Notes: generated from the sequence alone by a model not told the origin. A DNA stretch of 64,000 nt from Zarea fungicola (GCA_900169235.1 FWCC01000240.1:1-64000), one strand, 5' to 3'. Counted from the stretch's first letter, positions 44,071 to 53,814 are shown. Made by a program: numbers and translations.

Positions 44071-45948
44071 TTAGTAGCCGTTGCTCTTCTTCAGGTGCAG
44101 AAGCTGCGAGGCACCCTCGGTGAGCGACGCAGTGTACGACTTGGTAACCTTTGTAGAGGCGCCGGTCCAAATGTCCGTAAAGGTCCAGGTGCCCGAGATG
44201 CCCAGGTCGGCGAGCGACACAGTCACGTCCTGCTTGCCGTAGATCTTCGTGCCGAAGCCGCCCTGGCCCTGGTCGGGGCCGTAGTTGGCGACGAGGACGT
44301 ACGCCTCGGAGCCGTCGTTGGACGGGCCGCCGATCCACGCCTGCAGCTGCTTGGCCAGGTTGCCGCCGGTGCCCGGGTTGCGGGGCTGCACGGGGTACTT
44401 GGCGAAGAAGTTGGAGGCGGCGACGGACTGGCCGCTGGTGATGAGCTTGCGGCCCAGGTCGTCGAGCGCGGTCAGGTCGGAGCCGAGGATGAGGTTGGCG
44501 GCGGCGCCGAGCCAGTGGTTCATGACGGTGGTGCGGATGCTGTCGTTGACGCCGGTCAGGCCCTCGGCGTTGCCGACAAAGAGGCTGTCCAGGTCGGGGT
44601 AGGTGGTGACGGGGACGTTGCGCTGGGCCTGGAGGGCAATGTACTGGCGGTAGTTGTTGATGGCGCGCTGGCCGACCTGCCAGGCCATGAAGGTGTTGGT
44701 GCCGTAGTTGTTGAGATCCTGGTCGGTGCGGAGAGAGTCGGCGAGTCCGCTCCAGACGGGAAGCCAGGTCTCGTTGCGGCAGAGCTTCCAGGAAATGTCG
44801 AGGCGGATCTGTCGGCCCGACCTCGTGATGGCCGTCTCGTACGCCTTGACGGCAGCAGAGCTGTCGCATGCCAGGTTGGCTCCGTTGGAGGGACTGCCGG
44901 GAGTGATGAAGTCGAGCTTGATCATGTCGACACCCCATGAAGCCCACAGCTTCACGACCGAATCGTGCCAGGTCTGCGTGTCCTTCTTGGTGAAGTCAAA
45001 GTCGCAGAAGATCTGGTTGTTGTTGCCGTTCAAGACCTCGCTAATCTTGGTCTTTGTTCCAAGAATGGTCTTGTTGGCAGCAATGCACGGAACGCCGGGG
45101 GTAACATAGACTCCGAGCTTGAGCTTACGCTGGTGCAGCCAATCGCCGAGCTGTGGGAGGTTGAATCGAGTGGTGTTGTAGATGATACGACCGTTCGCAT
45201 CGACGTCGTTGAAAGCCTGCCAGCCTGAGTCGAGACTGCAAAGGTCGTAACCAGCGGCTCTGAAGGCCGGCGAGCCGAGAACACCGCACTGTGTCTCGAC
45301 AAACTTCTGGTTGTAGTTGAGGCCAGCTTGTCCAGCGAAGGATGGCACGACAGCTGATCCGTTCTGAAGTGCCTGCACACCGTAGGTGTTCCAGCCCCTG
45401 GCAGCGGCAGTGAAGCCATTAGGAGTCTTGGCCGTCTTCACGACCTTGAGGGGTCCGCCAGGAGAAGCTGCGGGCTCGGGATAGCACTCTGGAAGACCCG
45501 AGTCGCGGTTCTGGATGCAGTACGGAGCAGGGTGGGTTGGGACAACGTCCGTTCTGCTAGCATCTTTTGTGTAACAAGCGTCCCCAGCAGCAATCCAGTA
45601 CCACTGGTTGTCGCTGAAGCCCCAAGTTCCCGACGTCTGCCCGCTGAGAACGCACAAGTCACGGATGTCTTGATAGGCAATGACGGCGTCGTTGTTCTGG
45701 TTGGCACCGGTGGCTCCAAGGTTCGCCTGCTGCTGCATGAACAGGTTTCCGTGGCCATCGTTGCAGTCTACCAAGCTGGCGTTGGCCTCAAACTTGGCGG
45801 CACAGTCTTGGATCGCATTGTAGCATGCAAGTGTGAAGTTGACAGTGCCTGGCTGGTAGAGGTTGCCGCCGCAGTTCGTCTGGCCTTTGACCAATTGAAC
45901 AAGGGCAGCGCCAGCGACGATTGACGAAGAGATTCTTGATGAGACCAT
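44071..45948 (-). CDS. secreted alpha-galactosidase, clan GH-D (GH27, AglD-like)
   Basis: Single exon, 625 aa from the ATG at 45948. Signal peptide MVSSRISSSIVAGAALVQLVKG. A cysteine-containing N-terminal domain of about 150 residues precedes the barrel, which starts with ARGWNTYGVQAL. Motifs: YDLCSLDSGWQ, KLGVYVTPGVPC, CDFDFTKKD, VDMIKLDF with nucleophile Asp346, and SLRTDQD with candidate acid/base Asp411 four residues after Arg407. The C-terminal beta-sandwich ends QLLHLKKSNGY. GH27 retaining enzymes remove terminal alpha-galactose; related members act on beta-L-arabinopyranose, so that alternative remains. As the only secreted hydrolase in the cluster it would trim polymers or large oligosaccharides outside. 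Very high GC third positions create long false frames on the opposite strand. Confidence 0.9.
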   Translation of the reverse strand: MVSSRISSSIVAGAALVQLVKGQTNCGGNLYQPGTVNFTLACYNAIQDCAAKFEANASLVDCNDGHGNLFMQQQANLGATGANQNNDAVIAYQDIRDLCVLSGQTSGTWGFSDNQWYWIAAGDACYTKDASRTDVVPTHPAPYCIQNRDSGLPECYPEPAASPGGPLKVVKTAKTPNGFTAAARGWNTYGVQALQNGSAVVPSFAGQAGLNYNQKFVETQCGVLGSPAFRAAGYDLCSLDSGWQAFNDVDANGRIIYNTTRFNLPQLGDWLHQRKLKLGVYVTPGVPCIAANKTILGTKTKISEVLNGNNNQIFCDFDFTKKDTQTWHDSVVKLWASWGVDMIKLDFITPGSPSNGANLACDSSAAVKAYETAITRSGRQIRLDISWKLCRNETWLPVWSGLADSLRTDQDLNNYGTNTFMAWQVGQRAINNYRQYIALQAQRNVPVTTYPDLDSLFVGNAEGLTGVNDSIRTTVMNHWLGAAANLILGSDLTALDDLGRKLITSGQSVAASNFFAKYPVQPRNPGTGGNLAKQLQAWIGGPSNDGSEAYVLVANYGPDQGQGGFGTKIYGKQDVTVSLADLGISGTWTFTDIWTGASTKVTKSYTASLTEGASQLLHLKKSNGY

Positions 45949-48133
45949 GATGGGCAAATGCCTTGGCGATGTGTGCTGCAGCGCTGTCTTGGACAATCGA
46001 CCCTCGTCAATGGGTGAAGGCCGCGCCTTTAATACTGTATGACGTTCATCGACTGTCTCTTAGTACGCGCGCCATCATTTTAGCATTCTCCGATTAATTG
46101 GCCGTAAGACAGGCGGGGAGATTTACGGCGAAAAAAAAGCTATTTACTTTTGGTCTAGACTTTGCAGCCCCAGATGGGTCAAATTACCACGGTCCATGGC
46201 GGGAATGCAACGAGCATGCTTTCTGTGCGGAGACTTGATATTATGCGGTAACTTAGCCCCGGCATTTGTCTCCCCGCAGGATGTTTTACTACCCCAGATC
46301 CACGATTTTCACGCCTCGTGAGGGGGCGGCCCTTTGTTTGGGGGGCTGTGGTATGGGGATTTATTGGAGTCAATGAGGGTCGGCTGGAATCTCGCGCAAA
46401 CTTTTACACCAGGATAAGCCGCCACGTTATAGTTCGTCATCTATCGGTCAGTAACACAGCACTTTTTTCTCTCACAGAGGCTAATGACATTCGTATGGTA
46501 AGCCACATGTCCAAGCAATGAAGGGACGCCCCGCGCTTCTTCCCCTATAGAGGGCGGGGGCAATGGGGAGTCGTGGACAAGCGGCATGGTAACTCCAGCA
46601 GTGGATACGAAGAGGCAACAAAGGACGCACTATATTTCGGCATGAGGATGGAACTATGATGCTCGAGGGGACGTGCGACACCAAAGTACATGCAGGATGG
46701 CGATAGCAGCGAGACGGGCATGAATCTCGGCGACAGTTCCCATTAATGAAAGAAGCGCCACATAAGGTTCGCGAAGAGTTTGCAGCTGCGCTCACAGGCA
46801 CGAATGTCTTGAGCGGATAACCCGGTTTCCCGCACTAACCGCCCCTCTGCATACCAGTAGTTGCGACTGAAAAGCGCCCTAGCATGACTTGTTAGTCCCT
46901 CATGGTTTCTCTCCTCAACCGACCGGCCGGTCTACCACGGCCTTAGTCGAGATTAGTTTAGTAACTACTGATAGGTCTCAATCTATGCTAGGCCCGTCCG
47001 TGCGTTTTTCGGAAATTTATCCATTGTGCGGCAAAGAGGGTCAGTAGTCGTTAATAGTTATTACATGGCACGAGGTAGACAACGCCGAAACATATCAATT
47101 TATTTATTACATAACGTCTAGCTGATATACAAATTTCCAATTGAGAAACCATGGGCTCTTTTATTTTATAGACTTCTTACTTTTTTCTTTTAAGTGTTTG
47201 CTAATCAGGTACAGCCGCTTCAGAGGGTAGGACAACACGTTATAGCTAGCAGGATATAGGACATACTCAAGGCGTTAGGTCTTACAACAACAGTTTATAA
47301 CTCCGCCTTATGTTTCATATTCGGCATCTCGGCAAAAACATTTAGCCAACATATCAGGCATATCTAGGGAGACCAATAGTAGTTAATTTTACACGATGCT
47401 GTAGCTCCAAGACGACCACTCTTTTACTTACCCTAGAGAAGCTCTAACGATACAACAACCTACGCCAAGTGCAAGATTAGCATTAAAGCTATAGCGCGTA
47501 TTAAAAATAGCCTAGCATCTGCTTTCAAATGTAATCGAGTCTCATTTCGAGAATATTCGACAATATAACTCTTCTGAGTCCCAAGAAATCCCAAGTCCAC
47601 CCGCCCGACTTAGCACAGAGGGCCTGTCTCCTGTCGACCAAGCCATAATGTTCAACGCACAATTGGTAAGGGGACAGTATTTCTTATTAGACCTGGAGCC
47701 ATTTTGGACCACCCAATGCCGTCGATAGTGCATCCTCTTTCAATTTTGGTTTGGAGATTCGTGTGCATGTATAATTTGGCGTTGACGGGGCAGCCGGCGG
47801 CCTGTTGAAGTATTAAAACCATATTTAATTTTCGTGTACAAAGACAATGCCAACTCCATATGAAGAATACTAAAAATAGAATGATGGCAAATTTACTGCC
47901 AATATGGGAGTGTTTAATGGTTTATTCATTACTTCACTTGTCCTTTTGCTTTCCCAACCGTGCTGCGGTTTTCCATGGGCATTGGAACAAAACATGACCA
48001 GTGGCATTCGCACACAAAACACGGTAAGCAGCTTTAAATATAAACAAGACAAGTAACAAATACATAATGCCTTTGGTATTATTGCATGCGAGTCTTCCTT
48101 TGTCCGCGTCGGAGGTTCCTGTACTGTTCTTCA
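45949..48133. other. 2.2 kb gene-poor region
   Basis: The left part is the GH27 promoter with CreA-type motifs. A perfect 12 bp palindrome, GACCGGCCGGTC, lies at 46921-46932. The part from about 47040 to 47540 is AT-rich with broken short frames on the minus strand and may be an old repeat relic, which I cannot identify. No gene supported. Confidence 0.45.
46113..46297. promoter_or_regulatory. CreA-type motif cluster upstream of GH27
   Basis: Five SYGGGG matches in 185 bp: GCGGGG at 46113, CCCCAG at 46168, CCCCGG at 46257, CCCCGC at 46272 and CCCCAG at 46292, about 165-350 bp upstream of the GH27 ATG. One match per several hundred bp is expected by chance, so this density supports carbon catabolite repression. 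Confidence 0.55.
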
Positions 48134-48373
48134 TTATTCGCAAACGGCATGCGCATCGTTGTACTTGCTGCAGCAGCTTGCAAATTGCTTGATTTTGCTC
48201 GACTCGACAAGACAGTTCGCTAGGTTGGGGATGCCTAGAACTTCCAGACAACAATCCGCCTCAGCGAGTTCCAAAAGGGGGTAGTGCCATATCACATCGT
48301 CGTTGCAGTAACAGCCTTGTAGACCCTGACCAACTGTAGTGCCCACAGCAAGAAATAAAAGAGCAGATTTCAT
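48134..48373 (-). CDS. small secreted 8-cysteine protein
   Basis: Single exon, 79 aa, from the ATG at 48373; the longer open frame upstream lacks a sensible start. Signal peptide MKSALLFLAVGTTVGQG, then about 60 residues with eight cysteines at 21, 23, 41, 42, 54, 67, 68 and 78 in the order C-x-C, CC, C, CC, C, suitable for four disulfides. Two vicinal CC pairs recall hydrophobin-like or other small secreted fungal folds, but the spacing does not fit hydrophobins. No homologous family is recognised. Size, secretion and cysteine density are typical of effector-like proteins; role unknown. Confidence 0.7.
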   Translation of the reverse strand: MKSALLFLAVGTTVGQGLQGCYCNDDVIWHYPLLELAEADCCLEVLGIPNLANCLVESSKIKQFASCCSKYNDAHAVCE

Positions 48374-49043
48374 TTTAGTAGAGTGTGGTTTTTTGTCAAG
48401 TTGAGTCGTAGAGTGTTTGTAATTATTGAAATGAGGAAAAGGCAAAGGGCAGAGGCAGTTACATGTATTCTTAGTTGGTGAAGCTACGTGACAATTTGCA
48501 TACCAAGCCACCAACACTCAATCGTTCATGTCTCACTTCAGTAATGTAGCTTGCTAGGGCTAAGTTACACAATTATTATGTAGGGCGCCTCACAACGACA
48601 TTTCTGTTTGGTTGGAACGCACTTCAGCCACAGTAGGCTACTATAGCGCTGCATCCCGCTTTGCAATGCCTTCTCTTGCTGTGTGGATTTTGGCAGTTAT
48701 GGAATGGCATGTTGGATTGGAGCCGTGCGCAAGCCGGGGCTTCTTCGAGATCTCTCTCTCGGTCGACCCTTGATTTGGTATGGGCGTCGACGGTGTTTGA
48801 TTCTACAGACAGGCAAGGTAACCAAGCACGCTTTTTGTTTTTGCTCTTTGTACATGTTTCCCACAGCGAGACGCGAGACAGCCACGCTCGAGGCGGTCCT
48901 CGAATTTATAATCTACTGTCCATGTTCACTCCATTCATTACTTTACAGAAGCCTGCCAGCGTACCCTCTTTTAGCACTTTCAAGTAGGCGATTAATAGCT
49001 AGTCTTGTAATACACAAATTTCCGGTCATGGATGCAGGCGTGG
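48374..49043. other. 670 bp intergenic region, right part a duplicated 3' flank
   Basis: Bases from about 48945 onward resemble the 3' flank of the multicopper oxidase at about 51311-51398. The rest shows no gene. Confidence 0.5.
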
Positions 49044-49110
49044 CTACAATCCCTCCCCTTCAGTCACACAAAAGTCCTTGGCGGCCTGCTTGTCCTCACG
49101 ATCCAGCATT
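49044..49110 (-). pseudogene. relic of a multicopper oxidase 3' end
   Basis: On the minus strand this reads DREDKQAAKDFCVTEGEGL then TAG, clearly related to the C-terminus [19 protein letters not shown] of the intact oxidase ending at 51399. The DNA match continues downstream into the 3' flank, so it is a copied gene end, not convergence. No other oxidase sequence remains on the 5' side; the relic stops near 49110. Confidence 0.8.
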
Positions 49111-49208
49111 CGAGCGTTAGGATTAAAACATATTCATTCACTCCAACCAACTCAAAGAGAGGGAGACGTTCTACAGGTAAAGAAAAGAAAAACGCTTCTG
49201 CGCTAGTA

Positions 49209-49697
49209 TTACCGGCGATGCTTTTCGTACTGCTCTACCATGGCCCCGGCCGTAGCCGCCAGAAGCAGTCGTCCGTGGTTTCCGATATTCAGAGGAAGTT
49301 CGAGGTCTCCGAGGATCTCGGCCCTCAGGCGCAGCAGCTTCCGGTACCAGTAGTCATAGCCCTACCAGCGCTGGCCCTCCAACAAGGCGCTGTTGACGGA
49401 CGCCAGCGCGGCGTCGAAGTCGCCGTCGTCCTGGTAGCTGGTCGCCTTGCTGTATTCTCTGCAGCAAACCATATTGCGGTAGTCGCGCACCTCGTCGTCT
49501 TCGCTCAACTCGTCGTCTTCGCTCAGCTCGTCGTCTTCGCTCAGCTCGTCGTCTTCTCTCATCTCGTCGTCTTCTCTCATCTCGTCGTCTTCTCTCATCT
49601 CGTCGTCTTCTCTCATCTCGTCGTCTTCTCTCATCCCGTTGTCTTCGCACACCTCGTCGTCGTAGAGAGTTTGTCCCTCTTGGTTCTTGGCAGACAT
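49209..49697 (-). pseudogene. TPR-like small protein gene with in-frame TAG
   Basis: ATG at 49697. The frame runs 111 codons to a TAG at 49362-49364 and then stays open in the same frame for 50 more codons to a TAA at 49209. The part after the stop aligns with the paralogue at 50342: RW, then a stop where the paralogue has Lys, then aromatic/W-containing and LRL-x-EI helices. So the gene is a nonsense allele, or the stop is read through. The N-terminal part holds an acidic repeat of six residues (MREDDE five times, then LSEDDE three times) coded by an 18 bp minisatellite. The middle, SYQDDGDFDAALASVNSALL, has TPR-like helix spacing. Function unknown. Confidence 0.75.
49490..49640 (-). repeat. 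18 bp coding minisatellite
   Basis: About eight head-to-tail 18 bp units encoding (M/L)(R/S)EDDE. Five MR-type units are followed by three LS-type units. Copy-number change would keep frame. The encoded stretch is strongly acidic. Confidence 0.9.
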
Positions 49698-50341
49698 GTT
49701 GATGGTTGTTTTTCTTGCGCTAAGAATGTTTTTTTTCTGGAGTTGTCGAGTAATGTTGATGCCGAATCTTTACAATCTACGGGGGCAGATCCTGTGGTAT
49801 TTATTGTTTAGGAAAAGAGATGAATCCTCACTTTATGGCTGTTGACTTTGTGCACATCAAAGGCAGAATTGAATGACGCGGATCTTGAGTGGTTATTCTG
49901 GTTGTTGAAACAACAGAGAGCAAAAGAAAGAATCAAAGGACATTTTGTTCATGTTGCTGTCTTTGCCTTATCCAGACACAGTGAAGGCTGGGTTGTCGAC
50001 CTTTGTTCATCACAAAACAAAAATAAATAAATAAAAATTAAAGGAATGTACTATAATCACTATAGAAGAAAGGAAATAATGATTTTTAAAATATTGTAAT
50101 TACAAGCTTTACAAAACTCACAAACCAAAAATAAATTAATAAAAATTACAGGCATGTACTATAATCACTATAAAGTGGAAAAAAATGATTTTTAAAATAT
50201 TGTAATTTACAAGCTTTACAAAACTCACTAGTGTATCCTCTTTGCTATATTCAAGTGTTGAACAGTCTTTTAATACAGTATATACACTTACCTGTTTTAA
50301 CTAAATATAAGTCTGCCTATAAATACTTTCCCTGACTCATA
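49698..50341. repeat. duplicated non-coding block between the two TPR-like genes
   Basis: Contains a tandem pair of about 75 bp AT-rich units (about 50045-50122 and 50154-50230) sharing TACTATAATCACTATA and ATTTTTAAAATATTGTAATT. A related unit lies at about 51255-51310 beyond the second gene. The 5' flank of the first gene (49770-50030) also matches the 5' flank of the second (50795-51200), including CTACGGGGGCAG and TCGACCTTTGTT. Confidence 0.75.
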
Positions 50342-50722
50342 TCAAAGGTCTTGGTAGCAAGGAGGGCTATCCCATTTTGCCACCCCCGGGTGATCGTCTG
50401 CATACTGCTCACTCGCAGCCCTGTACACGGCCGCCAGGCCAGGCTGTCCGAGCTGGTCAAAGATCTGGACCTTGAGGCGCAGAAAAGGCAGGGACCAGAA
50501 CTCGCAGTCCTTCCAGCGCTCCGCCGCGCCCAGACCCTCGTTGCAGGCCGTCAGAGCGGCGGCCAGTTTCCCGCGGTGGATGCAGGAGAGCGTCCTGTCG
50601 AACCGGATGGTGCAACTCTCGTTGTGCTCTCGGAGCACCAGGTTGTCGTCGGGAGCTAGCATGTATTCCACCTCGACAGGTGTTTTGGCTACTGACTTTT
50701 TTCTGTTCCATAAAAAAACCAT
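50342..50722 (-). CDS. small TPR-like protein of unknown function
   Basis: Single exon, 126 aa, ATG at 50722. No signal peptide or membrane segment. The C-terminal 80 residues form two or three predicted helices with TPR-like spacing (RGKLAAALTACNEGL, ERWKDCEFWSLPFLRLKVQIF, GQPGLAAVYRAASEQY). It is the intact paralogue of the gene at 49209 but lacks the acidic repeat. Both genes and their flanks form a tandem duplication just downstream of the multicopper oxidase. I do not recognise the family. Confidence 0.7.
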   Translation of the reverse strand: MVFLWNRKKSVAKTPVEVEYMLAPDDNLVLREHNESCTIRFDRTLSCIHRGKLAAALTACNEGLGAAERWKDCEFWSLPFLRLKVQIFDQLGQPGLAAVYRAASEQYADDHPGVAKWDSPPCYQDL

Positions 50723-51398
50723 TTTGAAAAAGATTTCGTTGTTTGTTTTTCTATATGGAGTTTGTTGAGAGGGTCAAGTCTGCCAAATCTCTATATTCTA
50801 CGGGGGCAGAAAATCTTTTGTATTTATAGCTGGGAGAAGAGGTGTGAAATCCTGATTTTTTGTTGTCTGCTGTTAATTCGTGCTTTATTACAATGCAGTT
50901 TTATTCACAGGGATTCAGACTTTGATTGCCAAAGAGAATGACACGAATCTTGCGTGGTCGGCGTAACCACAAAGAAGAAAAGAAAAGTTATCAAAGGACA
51001 TCTGGTCGCATCTGACTAAGTGTACGTTCTCAGGAGTGTGTTCAAAGAGGCACTATAAAGACGTCCGCTGGGTGCAATCCCCCATTACTCTGTCATTTGA
51101 AAGGGAGACATGATTCGTTTCGTGTTATTTCATTCATGCTGCTGCCTTTTGCTTCATACAGACTCCAGTAGTGAATGCCGACCAGTCGACCTTTGTTACA
51201 AGAGAAAAAAAAAGAAGAAGAAAAAGAAGAAAAAAACTATTGCAGAAACCACAATCACTGTACAAGGGAAAAGAAATAATGATATTTGAAACATTGTAAT
51301 TCAATGACTTACAAAGCTCGCCAACGTACCCTATTTTTAAAAGATACAAGGATGCACAGTATTCTAGTACACAATTTTCGTCATGGATGCAAACCTGC
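50723..51398. other. 676 bp intergenic region within duplicated segment
   Basis: Promoter of the TPR-like gene and 3' flank of the multicopper oxidase; both parts have a second copy between 48945 and 50120. A short purine run occurs near 51205-51237. No gene supported. Confidence 0.6.
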
Positions 51399-53814
51399 CT
51401 ACACTGCCTTCCCTTGACTATCGCAAAACTCCTTGGCGGCCTGCTTGTCCTTGGGATCAACCTCGCCTACACGGACAACCATGCTCATGCCCACGGCCTG
51501 ATGCCAGAGGACATGGCAGTGCATGAGCCACAGGCCGCTGTTGGTGAGGGGAAAGCGCAGGACAATGTAACCCATGCGGGGAATGTAGGCCGTGTCCTTG
51601 AGGAGATGGTTAAACGGAGTGCGCGGGTAGGGTTCGTGCTCAGAGGTGGGATCGAAGGGGTTGTAGGTCCCTTGCTCGCCCTTGCGACCCTTGTGAGTGG
51701 CCAAGACATAGAATGATTGCCCGTGCTATAAAGATTGTATTAGCCCTGATAAATTAAATATGGGTGCAATTTCAGCGGGCATACCATGTGAAAAGGATGG
51801 CCTCTGTCATCCAAATTGTTAATCACCAGGTCCAGCCACCTCGTCTTCTCCCCCGACGCGCTGGCAGTAAACGTGGCGACGGAAAAGTTTTGCAGGGGAC
51901 TCGGTTCTAGGGCGAGACTTTCCCACTCATTTTCGTCGACGGCAAGTAGAGGGGGCGCAAAGGCGTCCTTGACCACCCAGGACGAGTGGTTGAACAGGCC
52001 CGAAGGTCTGTTTCCGTGCATTGCGCGGTTTCGTATGGTGGTGTAAAAGACGGCCGTCTCTGCGGGCTTGGTGGCAGCAGCGGCGTCATCTGACAGGGCT
52101 ACACCGTTGAGGTCGGCCAGGGAGAGGACCTCGACGGCATCGCGCAGGGTCAGTTCCCTCCTCTTGGCAGTGGTTGCAGCCAAATCCTCGAATGGGAACG
52201 ACTGAGTGCGCGTGAGGGCGTAGTTCTTAAGCCGCATGTCGCTAGACAAAGTCAGTCAGTACTTCTACGTTAATCAGTGCTTCTAGGTTAAGCCATGGCT
52301 GGACTTACAGGGTATCCAGTTCAACAGTTATGGTATTCGCGGCTGATTGGTCTGCTCTGCCCTTTGTCGTTGTCGTCTTGTCGAGGACGGCGTCAAAACG
52401 CTCACCGGGTTGTAGGACGCCGAATCCTTGGGCGGCGGATGTTGCGCTATCCAGCATGCCGTAGCCATCGACGGCAATGGGGTCCATGGTGCCATGCCCC
52501 AAGTGAATAGAGAAGCCGACAGCAGGGCTGACAAGTTAGTTTTATGATAATTTTATGATTACATGATGTGCCTTATACGCATGATGCGCATGACATATGA
52601 TGTTGACGTGGACATACCCAGTATTTACGATTCGAAGTCGAACTCGATCACCGTCTGGCAAGCGAATGGTAGGTTTGGAAATCATTGTACAATTGACGAT
52701 GCGGGCCGGGATCATGTTGGAGCAGTTGTAGGCACCGACGCCATTGATAAGAAGCGAGTCTGGAGAAGGCTACATAGAGTTAGCTCATGGAGGTGTGGAG
52801 GAATGAAGCAGGACATGACGTACTTCGTATCCAAAGTGGTCGGCCTTGTCAAACCATGCAAGAACCTTGGGTGCGGACCAGTGGTACCAGCCACCGATGA
52901 GCAATAGCTTTTCCTGTTGGTAGTTATATTTGACCAGATCCGTCTCGGGATTGGAGTCGTCGATGGGTCTATGTATGACGATGCCGCCGAAGAGGCCGTC
53001 GGCTTTTTGAAGATGCGAGTGGGCGTGGTACCTGGGATGTCAGCTGGGTGTTGAGTGGGGGATGGGCAACGGGACAAGGTACCAGTATGTGCCATGCTGC
53101 TTGTCATGTAGTGTAAATTTATATGTAAAGTTGGAGTTTTGGGCAATTGCGCACTGGGTGACTCCGACGACACCGTCCATGGCATTTGCGCCTAGTTTAG
53201 TTAGCAAAGAGCTGCAAGGTTGTGCGCATGTGGCAGGGTGTTACCATTCATATTCAGGCCATGCCAGTGGACGGCAACTCCTTCTGTGTCATTTTCGACC
53301 TGGTTGAAGACGTTGATCTCCAGCTCGTCGCCTGGTCGGGCCTCGATGACGGGGCCAGGGAATTGGCCTATCATTTTCTAGGTTAGCCAGGCTCATGTCG
53401 AGAGGCGCAATGGCGCAATGGCGCTGGAGGGAAAGACATGCCGTTGATGAGATAGATTTCCTTTTCGACACCGTCGGGCTGTCGCATTTCGCGGGTGACA
53501 TTCCATGTCATGCGTAGCGTCTTGGGCGCTCGGGTAATGTGGTCGTGTGGGTTGAGAAAGAAGGCCGTTTCTTGGACCGAGTCTGGGCTGCCTGCTACTG
53601 TTGGCGTGGGCGTGGGATGCTCGTCGACGTGCGTATTCGTCTCGGTGGGCGTTGCATGTTGGGGTTGTGTATTGGGGTTGGCTGGTATTGTCGTGGTTCG
53701 ACTAAAGACGTGTAGCATAAAGAGGGAGAGGGTGATGGTCAGCAGGCCAGTGGTAAAGGCGCAGACGGTGGGGCACCATCGAGGGCCGCGTTTAATGTTC
53801 TGTGCAGGATTCAT
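51399..53814 (-). CDS. membrane-anchored multicopper oxidase (laccase-like)
   Basis: Eight exons on the minus strand: 53442-53814, 53245-53367, 53083-53191, 52824-53031, 52618-52769, 52309-52527, 51785-52241, 51399-51725; 655 aa. All joins restore family sequence. The first intron needs a GC donor (G|GCATGT) and TAG acceptor. The N-terminus has a short basic segment and one membrane span (about 13-37), so a type II protein with its catalytic part outside the cytosol. Copper motifs: HWHG (158-161), YHAHSH (His204, His206), HPFHMHG (543-549) and [12 protein letters not shown] with Cys617, His622 and axial Met627. It should oxidise phenols or metals with reduction of O2 to water. The frame upstream of the ATG is open for 115 codons without any ATG. 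Confidence 0.9.

Noticed and set aside
44045..44947. 300-residue Arg/His-rich frame and a 281-residue plus-strand frame inside GH27
   Set aside because: Both are shadows of the high-GC GH27 coding sequence; composition is repetitive and no family or start context supports them.
48661..49120. Plus-strand frames of 108-145 residues
   Set aside because: They overlap the duplicated oxidase 3' end and have no signal or family pattern.
49490..49640. Regular repeats as a CRISPR array
   Set aside because: Repeats are contiguous without spacers, in a eukaryotic coding frame; a minisatellite.
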